Below are positions 55,824 to 64,000 of a stretch of 64,000 bases of DNA, piece by piece; positions within the stretch are counted from its first letter, which is position 1; every line of letters begins with the position of its first letter. Under the pieces are notes generated by a model. The model had not been told where the DNA came from, made no database searches, and saw nothing but the letters and a program-made list of their open reading frames with translations. The stretch covers positions 62,001 through 126,000 of the forward strand of contig JANSWU010000002.1 of assembly GCA_024743315.1 (NCBI GenBank), written 5' to 3'. The translations under genes and the position numbers were made by a program. This DNA comes from Hyphomonadaceae bacterium. Lineage in GTDB: Bacteria; Pseudomonadota; Alphaproteobacteria; Caulobacterales; Hyphomonadaceae.

Positions 55824-56861
55824 ATGGCCAAACTGATCCTGTCAATCGATGCAATGGGCGGCGACGCAGCGCCAACCGTTGTGCTCGATGGTCTCAAATT
55901 ATTTGCCGCCCGTCGCAGCAATGTGACGTTTGAAATTCACGGTCGCGCCGAAGACATCACGCCAGGCATTGAGAGCCGTGGCTTGATGGAGCGTTGCACG
56001 ATCATGCATCATGATGATGTCGTGACGATGAGTGAAAAACCCTCTGCGGCGCTTCGCCGGGCCAAGACGACGAGCATGTGGGGCGCGGTTCAGGCGGTCA
56101 AAGCTGGGCGCGCTGGGGCCGCCGTTTCGGCGGGTAATACCGGCGCCTTGATGGCCTTTGCGATGATGGCATTGCGTAAGATGGAAGGCGTGCATCGCCC
56201 GGCCATGACGGCGATCTGGCCGACTGTGGAAGGGCGCTCAATCGTCCTTGATGTCGGCGCCAATCTCGACGCCGACTCTGACCAACTCGTAACTTTCGCG
56301 ATCATGGGAGAGGCCTATGCTCGCGCGGTGACCGGAAAAGCCAAGCCGACCATCGGCCTGCTCAATATCGGGTCGGAAGAGGATAAGGGGCGCGACACGT
56401 TGAAACTTGCGGCTGAACGCCTGCGCGAGCCGGAACTCGGGCTTGATTTTCGCGGCTATGTCGAAGGCAATGATATTGCCATGGGGGCGGTTGATGTCGT
56501 CGTCACGGATGGCTTTACTGGCAATGTTGCGTTGAAAACCGCTGAAGGCACGGCGCGCCTGGTCGCCTCCTATGTGCGTGAGGCGCTCACCTCCGGCGTG
56601 ATCTCGAAAATGGGGGCCGCTTTGGCCAGCTCAGGCCTGAAGCGCCTGCGTGAGAAAATGGATCCGTCAAACGTCAATGGCGGAGTCTTGCTCGGCCTCA
56701 ATGGCGTTGTCGTCAAAAGCCATGGCGGGACCGATGCCGAAGGCTATGCGACCGCTGTGCAGCTCGCGGCGGACCTCGCGGCGAGTCAGTATATGGAAGA
56801 GGTTGCGGCGGGCCTGCGCCGGGACCGTGTTGAAGTCAGTTTGAGTGAGGCCTCAGAATGA
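55824..56861 (+). CDS. plsX: phosphate acyltransferase PlsX
   Basis: Makes acyl-phosphate from acyl-ACP for phospholipid synthesis. Starts [21 protein letters not shown], then [30 protein letters not shown] and [15 protein letters not shown]. Length 345 aa. Overlaps fabH by 4 nt, so the two are translationally coupled. Confidence 0.96.
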   Translation: MAKLILSIDAMGGDAAPTVVLDGLKLFAARRSNVTFEIHGRAEDITPGIESRGLMERCTIMHHDDVVTMSEKPSAALRRAKTTSMWGAVQAVKAGRAGAAVSAGNTGALMAFAMMALRKMEGVHRPAMTAIWPTVEGRSIVLDVGANLDADSDQLVTFAIMGEAYARAVTGKAKPTIGLLNIGSEEDKGRDTLKLAAERLREPELGLDFRGYVEGNDIAMGAVDVVVTDGFTGNVALKTAEGTARLVASYVREALTSGVISKMGAALASSGLKRLREKMDPSNVNGGVLLGLNGVVVKSHGGTDAEGYATAVQLAADLAASQYMEEVAAGLRRDRVEVSLSEASE

Positions 56862-57832
56862 GCGGCATTCGAAGCGTAATTCGCGGCACCGGCGGATATC
56901 TTCCCGAACGGATCCTGACCAATGCCGAAATGTACGAGATTGTCGATTCCTCGGATCAGTGGATTCAGGAACGTACCGGTATTCGTCAGCGTCACATTGC
57001 AGCGGATGGCGAACTGACTTCAGATCTTGCGACCGCAGCGGCTCGCAGCATTCTCAAGGATGCTGGCATCGCGGCTGAGCAAGTTGACCTGATCGTGCTG
57101 GCGACGACGACGCCTGACAAGACGTTTCCAGCCACAGCCACGGCGGTTCAGGCCAATCTCGGCACAGGGCCGGGGGCCGCGTTTGATGTCCAGGCCGTTT
57201 GCTCTGGCTTTCTGTTCGCGCTGGCGACCGCGGACTCCATGCTCAAGACCGGCCTGTTCAAGACCGCTCTGGTGATCGGCGCCGAGACCTTTACGCGGAT
57301 CCTCGACTGGTCAGACCGAGGCACGTGCGTGCTGTTCGGGGACGGCGCCGGCGGCGTTGTCATGACAGCGGAAAACCAGGCAGATGCTGGCGATCGCGGC
57401 GTCCTCACCCATCATATCCGTACCGATGGCACAAAGAGCGAGCTCCTCCACGTCGATGGCGGCGTCTCGTCGACTGGCACGATCGGTCATGTCCGGATGC
57501 TCGGCAATCAGGTCTTCCGACACGCGGTGACGAATATTTCAAGCGCCATTCATGCCGTCTATGAAGAGACCGGACTGACCTCGGATGATGTTGACTGGTT
57601 CGTGCCGCACCAAGCCAATCAGCGCATCCTCAACGGCGTTGCCAAAAAGATGAGCTTGGATGAAAGCAAAGTGATTTCAACGGTTGGCGACCATGGAAAC
57701 ACGTCCGCCGCGTCGATTCCGCTTGCTTTACACACAGCGGTCAGCGATGGTCGGATCCAACCAGGACATTTGGTCTTGAGCGAAGCAATGGGTGGTGGTT
57801 TTTCTTGGGGTGCGAGCCTCTTCCGCCTCTAA
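56858..57832 (+). CDS. fabH: 3-oxoacyl-ACP synthase III
   Basis: Starts fatty acid synthesis by condensing acetyl-CoA with malonyl-ACP. Catalytic Cys in [12 protein letters not shown], His in [11 protein letters not shown], and Asn in [11 protein letters not shown]; also the early [14 protein letters not shown]. Length 324 aa is standard. Confidence 0.97.
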   Translation: MSGIRSVIRGTGGYLPERILTNAEMYEIVDSSDQWIQERTGIRQRHIAADGELTSDLATAAARSILKDAGIAAEQVDLIVLATTTPDKTFPATATAVQANLGTGPGAAFDVQAVCSGFLFALATADSMLKTGLFKTALVIGAETFTRILDWSDRGTCVLFGDGAGGVVMTAENQADAGDRGVLTHHIRTDGTKSELLHVDGGVSSTGTIGHVRMLGNQVFRHAVTNISSAIHAVYEETGLTSDDVDWFVPHQANQRILNGVAKKMSLDESKVISTVGDHGNTSAASIPLALHTAVSDGRIQPGHLVLSEAMGGGFSWGASLFRL

Positions 57833-57889
57833 GTTTTGAGACTTCGTTAATAAATGTCGCCTTATTGTTAACCATGAGGAGCTGATACC

Positions 57890-58180
57890 GTGACGACAAC
57901 CACTCTGACCCGAGTAGAACTGACGGACGCGATTGTGCGCGAAGTCGGGCTGACACGGCAGGAATCCTCTTACTTGCTCGACCGTATGCTGGAAATGATC
58001 AGCGAGAGCTTGGAAGGCGAGGGGGCGGTGAAACTGTCCCGTTTCGGAAATTTCAATGTCCGCCGGAAGGCTGCCCGTGAAGGCCGTAACCCGAAGACTG
58101 GAATCCAAGCAACAATATCGGCGCGCAAGGTTGTGACCTTCAAACCTTCTCCGATGCTCAAAGATCGCGTCGGAGGCTAA
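57890..58180 (+). CDS. ihfA: integration host factor subunit alpha
   Basis: DNA-bending HU-family protein of 96 aa: LTDAIVREVGLTRQESSYLLDRML, then VKLSRFGNFNVRRKAAREGRNPKTG with the Pro-containing DNA-binding arm. The GTG start has AGGAG 8 nt upstream. Between fabH and this gene, GTTAACC (57868-57874) recalls a CtrA half-site, but that is not strong enough to call. Confidence 0.96.
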   Translation: MTTTTLTRVELTDAIVREVGLTRQESSYLLDRMLEMISESLEGEGAVKLSRFGNFNVRRKAAREGRNPKTGIQATISARKVVTFKPSPMLKDRVGG

Positions 58181-58196
58181 ACGCGAGACCTGACCT

Positions 58197-58700
58197 ATGC
58201 CGAGCCATGCTGCTGCCCGTAAGATTGAAAAATCCGTTGACGCCTATCGGTCTATTGGGGAAGCTGCAGAAGAGCTTGGCTTGCAGCCGCACGTGCTGCG
58301 CTATTGGGAAACCAAATTCACAAAATTCGTAAAGCCGCTGAAGCGGCGAGATGGCCGGCGCATGTTCCGGCCTGAGGACATGTCTGCCTTGCGGGCCATC
58401 CAGACCCTGGTTCACGATCAGGGCATGACTTTGAAAGGCGCTAGCAAGCTGTTGAGTGAGCAAGGCGTCGACTGCGTGCTTGGCGGCGAGGCAAGGATTG
58501 TCGCGCCGGCAGACTCAGGGGATGTAACACCAACGCCAAGCCCCGCGAGAGACATGCAAGAAACCGTACGCAAAGCTTTTGAAGCGACCCCGACCAGTGA
58601 ACCTGCCACCGGCACGACTGAACGGCTTGAGTCGATCCTGTCCGACCTGACAGACATCAAGGCCCGCCTCGACCAGGTTCGCTTACGCAAAGCGGCTTAG
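58197..58700 (+). CDS. MerR family transcriptional regulator
   Basis: Winged helix-turn-helix of MerR type at the N-terminus: YRSIGEAAEELGLQPHVLRYWETKF, then GRRMFRPEDMSALRAIQTL. The C-terminal half is Pro/Thr-rich and ends with a short predicted coiled coil (LESILSDLTDIKARLDQVRLRK). It has no cysteine pattern for metals. It follows ihfA by 16 bp, as in most alphaproteobacteria, where its targets are not well known. Confidence 0.9.
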   Translation: MPSHAAARKIEKSVDAYRSIGEAAEELGLQPHVLRYWETKFTKFVKPLKRRDGRRMFRPEDMSALRAIQTLVHDQGMTLKGASKLLSEQGVDCVLGGEARIVAPADSGDVTPTPSPARDMQETVRKAFEATPTSEPATGTTERLESILSDLTDIKARLDQVRLRKAA

Positions 58701-58799
58701 GACTTCGCATCACGACATGACCCCGTGAGTTGCCGAAGGCTAGACTTGTGCGTGCTGGACTTTTAGCGTCGACGAAGAGTTACGCACGGACAAAAAACC

Positions 58800-59819
58800 A
58801 TGAAATGTTTGGTCGTGGGTGGAACCGGCTTCTTGGGAGGCGCGATCGTCGAGACACTGCTTCGCGATGGCGATGAGGTCACGGTTTTGTCGAGAGGCAA
58901 AACAAACAGGAAACTTCCCGACGCGGTCAAAATAATTTCGACAGACCGGTTTGGTGACTTGTCGCAATTGCAGGGACGTCACTTCGACTGGGTGTTCGAC
59001 ACGTGCGCCTTCGAACCAGTCGCGGTCTCAAGACTTCTCGAAAGGGTGGGCAAGTCCTGTCAGCGATATGTCCTGATTTCTTCTATCTCGGCATATGGCA
59101 CGTTTTCCAAGCCGGATTTGAACGAACACGATCCAGTCCCTGACGCGACACCAGAAGACCTCGCTTTGGCGGATGGTCTGACCGAAGATGAACGCGGATC
59201 CGCGATTTCATACGGTGAATCCTATGGGCGTTTGAAACGTGCCTGCGAACAAACCGCCGAGCAAATTCTCGGAGATCGAGCGACGATTTTGCGGGTCGGC
59301 CTCTTGATCGGAGCGGGCGATTATACCGATCGCCTGACTTGGTGGGTGCGCCGGCTCGATCAGGCAAAGGGGGATCGCAAACGCGTTCCGGCACCGGCGC
59401 CGCCGGGCCGAAAGGTGCAGATGATAGACGTGTACGACGTCGCAGATTTCGCGCTCAAATGCGCTCAAGCCAAAAGCCCGGGTATCTGGAATGTGACAGG
59501 CACGCCGCAACCATTAAGCGCCGTGCTCGACACCATCATCCAGGCAAGTGGGTCTGAGGCCGAGCTGGTCTGGGTCTCCCAAAAGTCGATCCTGGAGGCC
59601 CGCATCAGCCCTTGGACCGATATCCCACTCATGGCGCCCGCGATCCCGGCATTCCGCTACTTTTTGGAAGTCAGTACGCAGAAAGCTGAGCAGAACGGGC
59701 TCGTTTGCCGACCATTGAGCGAAACGCTAAACCGATTGATCGGCTGGGATCGCGCACATCGCGATCGCGCCTTGACCGCAGGGATGACCGCGCAGCAGGA
59801 AGCTTTGTTGCTTGGGTGA
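58800..59819 (+). CDS. NAD-dependent epimerase/dehydratase family protein (extended SDR)
   Basis: Rossmann fold starting MKCLVVGGTGFLGGAIVETLL (GxxGxxG motif). The catalytic YxxxK motif reads YGESYGRLKRACE, with the Tyr-x3-Lys not perfectly clear, and LISSISAYG supplies the Ser. Residues VQMIDVYDVADF and GIWNVTG are typical of atypical SDRs acting on sugars or isoprenoids. 339 aa. A UDP-galactose epimerase role for the distant gal genes is unlikely, since GalE hallmarks are missing. Monocistronic. Confidence 0.75.
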   Translation: MKCLVVGGTGFLGGAIVETLLRDGDEVTVLSRGKTNRKLPDAVKIISTDRFGDLSQLQGRHFDWVFDTCAFEPVAVSRLLERVGKSCQRYVLISSISAYGTFSKPDLNEHDPVPDATPEDLALADGLTEDERGSAISYGESYGRLKRACEQTAEQILGDRATILRVGLLIGAGDYTDRLTWWVRRLDQAKGDRKRVPAPAPPGRKVQMIDVYDVADFALKCAQAKSPGIWNVTGTPQPLSAVLDTIIQASGSEAELVWVSQKSILEARISPWTDIPLMAPAIPAFRYFLEVSTQKAEQNGLVCRPLSETLNRLIGWDRAHRDRALTAGMTAQQEALLLG

Positions 59820-59946
59820 AACTTGATCCTGAGAATCCGACCAATGAGCGTTCACGGATCGCCCGGTTCGCACCCAGCACAATCACACACCACCGCCATT
59901 CCCCATTGCCAAAATTTGCAAGGCGCCTATACCTCCGGCCCTGGTT

Positions 59947-60023
<77 letters not shown>

Positions 60024-60029
60024 GAATTT

Positions 60030-60137
60030 CTAGAGAATGAGTGCGACAACGCCGCCGGCCACAATCAGAATTGGCCCGTAGCACACCAGGGTTACGAGAA
60101 GTGCATTATACCGTTTCTTTTGCAGCGGTCGTGGCAT
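60030..60137 (-). CDS. 35-residue membrane microprotein, unknown function
   Basis: A short frame between tRNA-Pro and tRNA-Leu. ATG at 60137 is preceded by AGGATTTGAG, a good Shine-Dalgarno 8 nt away. The product starts MPRPLQKKRYNALL, four basic residues in the first ten, followed by a hydrophobic stretch of about 25 residues to the end (ILIVAGGVVALIL): a single-span or re-entrant membrane peptide with its N-terminus inside. Support is the SD, the positive-inside pattern and lack of any other gene here; no family is recognised. Confidence 0.45.
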   Translation of the reverse strand: MPRPLQKKRYNALLVTLVCYGPILIVAGGVVALIL

Positions 60138-60243
60138 CTCAAATCCTATGCATAGCGAATGCCAATTAGGATTGTGTTAACCGTGCCGGGCCGCGAAAAC
60201 CGGCTTGTCTCACGCGCCGAGCCTCGTTAGTCACAACCCGCGT

Positions 60244-60332
60244 GCCCTTGTGGTGAAATTGGTAAACACAGCGGACTTAAAATCCGCCGCCCGTTATTGG
60301 GCTTGCCGGTTCAAGTCCGGCCGAGGGCACCA
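60244..60332 (+). tRNA. tRNA-Leu (TAA)
   Basis: Class II tRNA of 89 nt with a long variable arm (GCCCGTTATTGGGC). Acceptor GCCCTTG/CGAGGGC, anticodon TAA in loop ACTTAAAAT, T-arm GCCGGTTCAAGTCCGGC, CCA encoded. Confidence 0.97.
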
Positions 60333-60493
60333 TTCCTTTTTCTCTGATGCACCCTGGCAGATTTTTTCTGGACTTTGCGTCTGCGGGAAATCGATCAGAT
60401 TTGATCGAACTTATTCTCATCACCCTAAGACGGACATGCGATGACCCGGTCGCTGCGCCAAACTGAGGCGCCTTGACCGGGAAGGGACACGCT

Positions 60494-60739
60494 ATGTTGC
60501 TTGGGGGACTCGTAACCGCCTTTGATCCATTATTGATCGGCATGACCTGTGCTGGCTATTGGGTTTTGCGAAAAACGGAGCATCGCTGGTGGATGGTCAT
60601 CATCGCAGTGACGGTCATGTTTCCAGCCGCGAAAGTGTGGATGTTTGAGGAGAGCGACTTTCCGTTAAAAATGGCGGTGATCGGCGCGGTGATGAACACG
60701 TCCGCAGCAGCCGCCATAAATGCCAGCATGTCTCGTTGA
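60494..60739 (+). CDS. small membrane protein of unknown function
   Basis: 81 residues starting at ATG 60494, which has GAAGGG 8 nt upstream (a TTG seven codons earlier is less likely). Two or three hydrophobic segments: LLGGLVTAFDPLLIGMTCAGYWVL, WWMVIIAVTVMFPAAKVWMF, and MAVIGAVMNTSAAAAINA. It stands alone between tRNA-Leu and tRNA-Arg. No family recognised. Confidence 0.55.
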   Translation: MLLGGLVTAFDPLLIGMTCAGYWVLRKTEHRWWMVIIAVTVMFPAAKVWMFEESDFPLKMAVIGAVMNTSAAAAINASMSR

Positions 60740-60785
60740 TACTGAGCAATGCGGCACAGACCATCGAAATGAGATTTGGTAAAAC

Positions 60786-60862
60786 TGGCGCACCTAAGAG
60801 GATTCGAACCTCTGACCTCTGCCTTCGGAGGGCAGCGCTCTATCCAGCTGAGCTATAGGTGC
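60786..60862 (-). tRNA. tRNA-Arg (CCG)
   Basis: Complete cloverleaf on the minus strand. Acceptor GCACCTA/TAGGTGC, anticodon stem CTGCC/GGCAG with loop CTCCGAA giving anticodon CCG, T-arm AGAGGTTCGAATCCTCT, CCA encoded. Confidence 0.97.
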
Positions 60863-60970
60863 TTCCACGCGCCTCATACGCGAAGCTGTTTACGGATGCA
60901 ATTACCTCAATGCGTGTAATGAACTTGAAAGCTGCGCGACTATAGGCACAGTGACCGTGTTAATCAGGGA

Positions 60971-62002
60971 ATGAACATGACCAAACTTCAAATGAGTGCC
61001 AGTGCGGGAATCCTGGCTCTGGCAATGGCGCTGACTGCGTGTGGGAACTCGACCTCCGATCCGGAAGCGACGACCGACACCGAGGTGAGTACTGAGGCGA
61101 CGACGAGCGCGGATGAACGTCCGACCAAAGAGGCCCTATTGGCGCGGTTTGATGACGCCCTGGCTGGCGCTCAGGCCACCAATGGACCAGGATCTCCGGC
61201 CATGTGGACGCTTGCCGATGAGGACACCACGATCCATATTTTCGGCACGGTGCACTTGTTGCGCCCGGATCTGGAATGGCGTTCTGAGGCCTTCGACACC
61301 GCGTTCGCCAACGCCGACACGGTTGTTTTCGAAGTCGACATGAAAAGCGAAGAAGCCCAGCGCGCCATCGCCACCGACTTTCTCGCCCGCGGCATGTACC
61401 AGGATGGGCGCACCCTCAAGGGCGTGCTGAATGACGAGGATGAAGCGGTCATCAGTGCGGCCTTTGATTCGCTTGGCGTGCCGATTGATGCGATGAACAC
61501 GTTCGAGCCGTGGATGGCCTCGGTCAATCTCGGTGTGATGCAGCTGGTCAATGATGGCTATGATCCCAATTCCGGCGTCGAGACCGTGCTGGAGTCCGAA
61601 GCCGTCGCAGCTGGTAAGTCATTTGGCTATCTGGAATCCATTTCGCAACAGGCTGATGCGTTCGACCTGCTGCCAGAAGACGAGCAGATTTCCATCCTAT
61701 ACGAGACAGCCTTATTGCTCGAGGAATCGCCGCGCATGCTCGACCTGCTGGTCGATGAATGGGCCGATGGCGACGTGAACGGGATTGCCACCCTGGTCGC
61801 CAATCCGGACGGGTATGGCTTTACCGATGCCGCTTATCAGTCGCTGCTCGTGGTCCGCAATGAGGCTTGGGTGCCGCAGATTGAAGCCATGCTGGAGGAA
61901 CCAGGCTCGGTCTTCATCGCCGTTGGCGCTGGTCACCTGGCCGGGCCGGACAGCGTCATCACCATGCTACGGGACAAGGGTTACACGATTGAGGGACCCT
62001 AG
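60971..62002 (+). CDS. TraB/GumN family lipoprotein
   Basis: 343 residues. Signal peptide with lipobox LTAC, then a Thr/Glu-rich linker (about 25-50), then the TraB/GumN domain: WTLADEDTTIHIFGTVHLL, FEVDMKSEEAQ, and the end FIAVGAGHLAGPDSVITMLRDKGYTI. The two GxxH motifs (GTVH and GAGH) are the family's putative metal sites, and related proteins have been proposed to be peptidases. The physiological role is not known. Its stop overlaps the YcgN gene on the other strand. Confidence 0.85.
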   Translation: MNMTKLQMSASAGILALAMALTACGNSTSDPEATTDTEVSTEATTSADERPTKEALLARFDDALAGAQATNGPGSPAMWTLADEDTTIHIFGTVHLLRPDLEWRSEAFDTAFANADTVVFEVDMKSEEAQRAIATDFLARGMYQDGRTLKGVLNDEDEAVISAAFDSLGVPIDAMNTFEPWMASVNLGVMQLVNDGYDPNSGVETVLESEAVAAGKSFGYLESISQQADAFDLLPEDEQISILYETALLLEESPRMLDLLVDEWADGDVNGIATLVANPDGYGFTDAAYQSLLVVRNEAWVPQIEAMLEEPGSVFIAVGAGHLAGPDSVITMLRDKGYTIEGP

Positions 62003-62481
62003 GGCTCATTGCCCTCCCAATCGACAATCCAGGCTTCGATCTGGTCGACATCGTCCGGATCGAACAGGGTATCTTCGCTCAAGGTGCGCCCGATAATGGA
62101 TGCCCCGCGCTTGTGGATGAGATCGGGGTCGCCGCTGATCAGATGGTGCCAGTCTGGCAGCGGCTTGCCTTCATGGATCAGCCGGTAAGAACACGACGCT
62201 GGCATCCAGCGCAGTTCGGATACGTCTTTCGGGGTCAGAATCACACAATCCGGCACGTGTTGCTTGCGGTTGGGATAGTCGCTGCAGCGACACGTCTCTG
62301 CGTCTAGCAGCTTACAGTGCAGGCGGGTCATCGCGATCTCGCCTGTGTCTTCATCTTCCAGCTTGATCAGGCAGCATTTGGCGCAGCCATCACATAATGA
62401 CTCCCATTCATCGGGCGTCATCTCTTCGAGCCGTTTGGACTCCCAAAAAGGTGGCTTGCGCTCAGTCACCCTTGGGGCCAT
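61999..62481 (-). CDS. YcgN (UPF0260) family cysteine-cluster protein
   Basis: 160 residues with the family start PPFWESKRLEEMTPDEWESLCDGCAKCCL and further Cys in RLHCKLLDAETCRCSDYPNR, ending in SYRLI and LPDWHHLISGD. Eight to nine cysteines suggest a metal or Fe-S cluster. Function unknown across the family. Its start overlaps the end of the YciI-like gene by 20 nt. Confidence 0.9.
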   Translation of the reverse strand: MAPRVTERKPPFWESKRLEEMTPDEWESLCDGCAKCCLIKLEDEDTGEIAMTRLHCKLLDAETCRCSDYPNRKQHVPDCVILTPKDVSELRWMPASCSYRLIHEGKPLPDWHHLISGDPDLIHKRGASIIGRTLSEDTLFDPDDVDQIEAWIVDWEGNEP

Positions 62482-62761
62482 CGCCGATCAGCCATTTGAA
62501 CGGAATGATTTCCGTTGTCTCAAACAGGCCTGCTTTGGCATATGGGTCTTCTTTTGCCCAAGCCTCAGCGTCTGCGAGACTGTCAAAGGCGATGACAAAA
62601 GTGGAGCCTTTCATGGTCTGACCATCTTCTGACAGAACCGGTCCGGCCATCGCGATCTGGTCCCCGAATTGGCCGGCCCATTTCAAATGGGCGTCCCGAT
62701 TGGCCAGACGCAGCTCTGTGCTATTGGCCTTGTCGCGAGCATTGATCAGGAACAGGGGCAT
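62462..62761 (-). CDS. YciI family protein
   Basis: 99 residues with the YciI ferredoxin-like fold: PLFLINARDKANS at the start, R-x3-RxAHLKW, then GPVLSEDG and DSLADAEAWAKEDPYAKAGLFE. The family has a conserved His/Asp pair and largely unknown reactions. It starts 1 bp after gpsA ends and overlaps ycgN, forming a gpsA-yciI-ycgN operon, a common alphaproteobacterial arrangement. Confidence 0.9.
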   Translation of the reverse strand: MPLFLINARDKANSTELRLANRDAHLKWAGQFGDQIAMAGPVLSEDGQTMKGSTFVIAFDSLADAEAWAKEDPYAKAGLFETTEIIPFKWLIGDGPKGD

Positions 62762-62762
62762 C

Positions 62763-63770
62763 TCATTCTCCTTTATAGGGGCGGGCGAGCAGGGCCGTAA
62801 TGGCGTCTGAAACGGTCATAGTCTCGCTCAAGATCGCATTCACCGCCTCGCAAATGGGCATTTCGACGGCGTGCTTATGCGCCAGGGCCACCAGGGCCGG
62901 GGCGGTTGCCACGCCTTCGGTGACGGCGTTCCGCGCCGCCAGGATCTCTTGCGCGCTCTGGCCCTGGCCGAGGGCGAGCCCGAAGCTCATATTGCGCGAT
63001 TGCGGCGACGAACAGGTCAACACGAGGTCGCCGAGCCCGCATAGGCCAGCCAAAGTCTCGGCGCGCCCGCCCATCGCCACGCCGAGGCGCGTCATCTCGG
63101 CAAAGCCTCGGGCAATCAAAGCCGCATGAGCAGACTTTCCGAGGTCCAGCCCTTCAACAATGCCGCAGGCAATGGCGAGTACGTTTTTCACCGCTCCCCC
63201 GACTTCAGCGCCGATCAAATCATTTGTCCAATAGGGGCGGAACCCGGGTTGTCCGATGGCATCCATCAGGGCTTGGCCGAGCGCCTTGTCTTCGCAGGCG
63301 AGGGTGACGGCGGTCGGCAGGCCCTTCGAGACATCGGCGGCGAAGCTCGGTCCTGAGAGCACCGACGGGATGGCGTTCGGCAGGGTCTCGCGCAAGACAT
63401 CCGTCATCAGGCTGAGACTGTCGCGTTCAATGCCCTTGGCGCAGAGTAGGATAGGGGTGCCGTCGGTCACGTGCGGTTTGAGCTGCGTGAATACCGAGCG
63501 GGCGAACTGAGCTGGAACGACCGCGAGCAAAGCGTCGCATCCTGCGAGATCTGCCAGATCCGTGCTCGCGCGCATTTTCGGCAAAGGGACATTTTTGAGA
63601 TAAATCGGATTGCCATGGCCTTGGCTGAGCGCGCTTGCGACGTCTGGCTCGAGCGCCCAAATCGGAATATCCGGGGCGCTGGTCTCGGCTTTGGCATAAA
63701 GCGATGCGGCCAGGGCCGTGCCCCAGGCACCGGCGCCGAGTACGCCAATTCGCGTGTATCCTGTCACACT
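62763..63770 (-). CDS. gpsA: NAD(P)-dependent glycerol-3-phosphate dehydrogenase
   Basis: Makes glycerol-3-phosphate from dihydroxyacetone phosphate for phospholipids. NAD-binding motif [14 protein letters not shown] near the N-terminus, [30 protein letters not shown] with the catalytic Lys, and [11 protein letters not shown]. The GTG at 63770 places the Rossmann motif at the usual distance and leaves 70 bp for the divergent promoters; an ATG at 63818 would add 16 odd residues over a likely promoter. Biosynthetic counterpart of GlpD, not part of the catabolic locus. Confidence 0.94.
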   Translation of the reverse strand, partial: SVTGYTRIGVLGAGAWGTALAASLYAKAETSAPDIPIWALEPDVASALSQGHGNPIYLKNVPLPKMRASTDLADLAGCDALLAVVPAQFARSVFTQLKPHVTDGTPILLCAKGIERDSLSLMTDVLRETLPNAIPSVLSGPSFAADVSKGLPTAVTLACEDKALGQALMDAIGQPGFRPYWTNDLIGAEVGGAVKNVLAIACGIVEGLDLGKSAHAALIARGFAEMTRLGVAMGGRAETLAGLCGLGDLVLTCSSPQSRNMSFGLALGQGQSAQEILAARNAVTEGVATAPALVALAHKHAVEMPICEAVNAILSETMTVSDAITALLARPYKGE

Positions 63771-63840
63771 CTTAACTCTCTGCTGCATGTGAAATTGAAC
63801 AATTTGTTGATCATTCACACTTTTCCACTATTCTATCCGC

Positions 63841-64000
63841 ATGACCGAAAAACTCGATACCCGTGAGCAGATCCTCCATGCCGCTATGGAGCGTATCATG
63901 CACTATGGCTACGCCAAGACGACAATGGCGGAGATTGCCCGCGATTGCGGAATGTCCGCTGGCAACATCTATCGATTCTTCGCCTCGAAGATAGACATTG
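63841..64000 (+). CDS. TetR family regulator, 3' end missing
   Basis: The window ends inside the gene. The visible 53 residues are a TetR helix-turn-helix: REQILHAAMERIMHYGYAKTTMAEIARDCGMSAGNIYRFFASK. No Shine-Dalgarno is seen, and a TTGATC / TATTCT pair (about 63808 and 63830) just upstream could be a promoter, so the mRNA may be nearly leaderless. It diverges from gpsA. Confidence 0.85.
   Translation, partial: MTEKLDTREQILHAAMERIMHYGYAKTTMAEIARDCGMSAGNIYRFFASKIDI

Noticed and set aside
57841-57880. CtrA binding site before ihfA
   Set aside because: TTAA elements are present but not in the TTAA-N7-TTAA spacing; A/T-rich gaps produce them by chance.
58800-59819. Epimerase-like gene as the missing galE of the galactose pathway
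   Set aside because: It is 45 kb from the gal genes, lacks the sequence hallmarks of UDP-galactose epimerase, and carries atypical-SDR motifs.

Overview
The window reads as chromosome of a marine, prosthecate-type alphaproteobacterium, most likely in or near the Hyphomonadaceae/Maricaulales. This rests on gene content: a CcrM-type GANTC methyltransferase, a MucR/Ros regulator, the alphaproteobacterial BamE / cytochrome-chaperone / plsX-fabH-ihfA-merR block, a ribBX-type riboflavin gene, a Caulobacter/Xanthomonas-type TonB receptor and a class I PHA synthase. Coding density is very high. No phage, IS element, CRISPR array or rRNA operon was seen, and no gap between genes exceeds 300 bp.

Layout. 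1-9.7 kb: ccrM (cut by the left edge), an orphan TadG-like protein, phaC, alaC-hom, glpX and an AraC regulator. 9.9-11.9 kb: recJ and a small membrane protein. 11.9-25.2 kb: a catabolic locus made of galK-galT, a cytoplasmic GH36 alpha-galactosidase, a GlpR orthologue, an SSS transporter, a TonB-dependent receptor, glpD and glpK. 25.2-31.5 kb: putA with an Lrp regulator, then the 5-oxoprolinase genes pxpABC. 31.6-33.8 kb: an exported protein-arginine deiminase (PAD) and a small membrane protein. 33.8-37.2 kb: two tRNAs, a Pcm-like methyltransferase, plsC, a TetR regulator and an HD-domain protein. 37.4-44.4 kb: yajC-secD-secF, an Hpt-like protein, nadK, a class II aldolase, hemA and mucR. 44.6-53.1 kb: glyA-nrdR-ribD(reductase)-ribE-ribBX-ribH-nusB-thiL, then a proton-pumping pyrophosphatase. 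53.2-58.7 kb: a GH16 enzyme, GNAT, bamE, cytochrome chaperone, plsX-fabH-ihfA and a MerR regulator. 58.8-64 kb: an epimerase-like protein, three tRNAs, two small membrane proteins, a TraB/GumN lipoprotein, YcgN and YciI proteins, gpsA and a TetR gene cut by the right edge.

The most interesting system is the 11.9-25.2 kb locus. It joins everything needed to take up an alpha-galactoside, split it in the cytoplasm, and burn both galactose (galK, galT) and glycerol (glpK, glpD). GlpR-type operators (TTCG-N4-CGA) lie in both divergent promoter regions, so the galactose and glycerol branches look like one regulon. The simplest substrate that needs both branches is an alpha-galactosylglycerol such as floridoside or isofloridoside, the main low-molecular-weight carbohydrates of red algae. 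This is an inference from content and operators, not a demonstrated function. The second highlight is the PAD, a family best known from vertebrates, with its catalytic Asp, His/Asp and Cys all in place.
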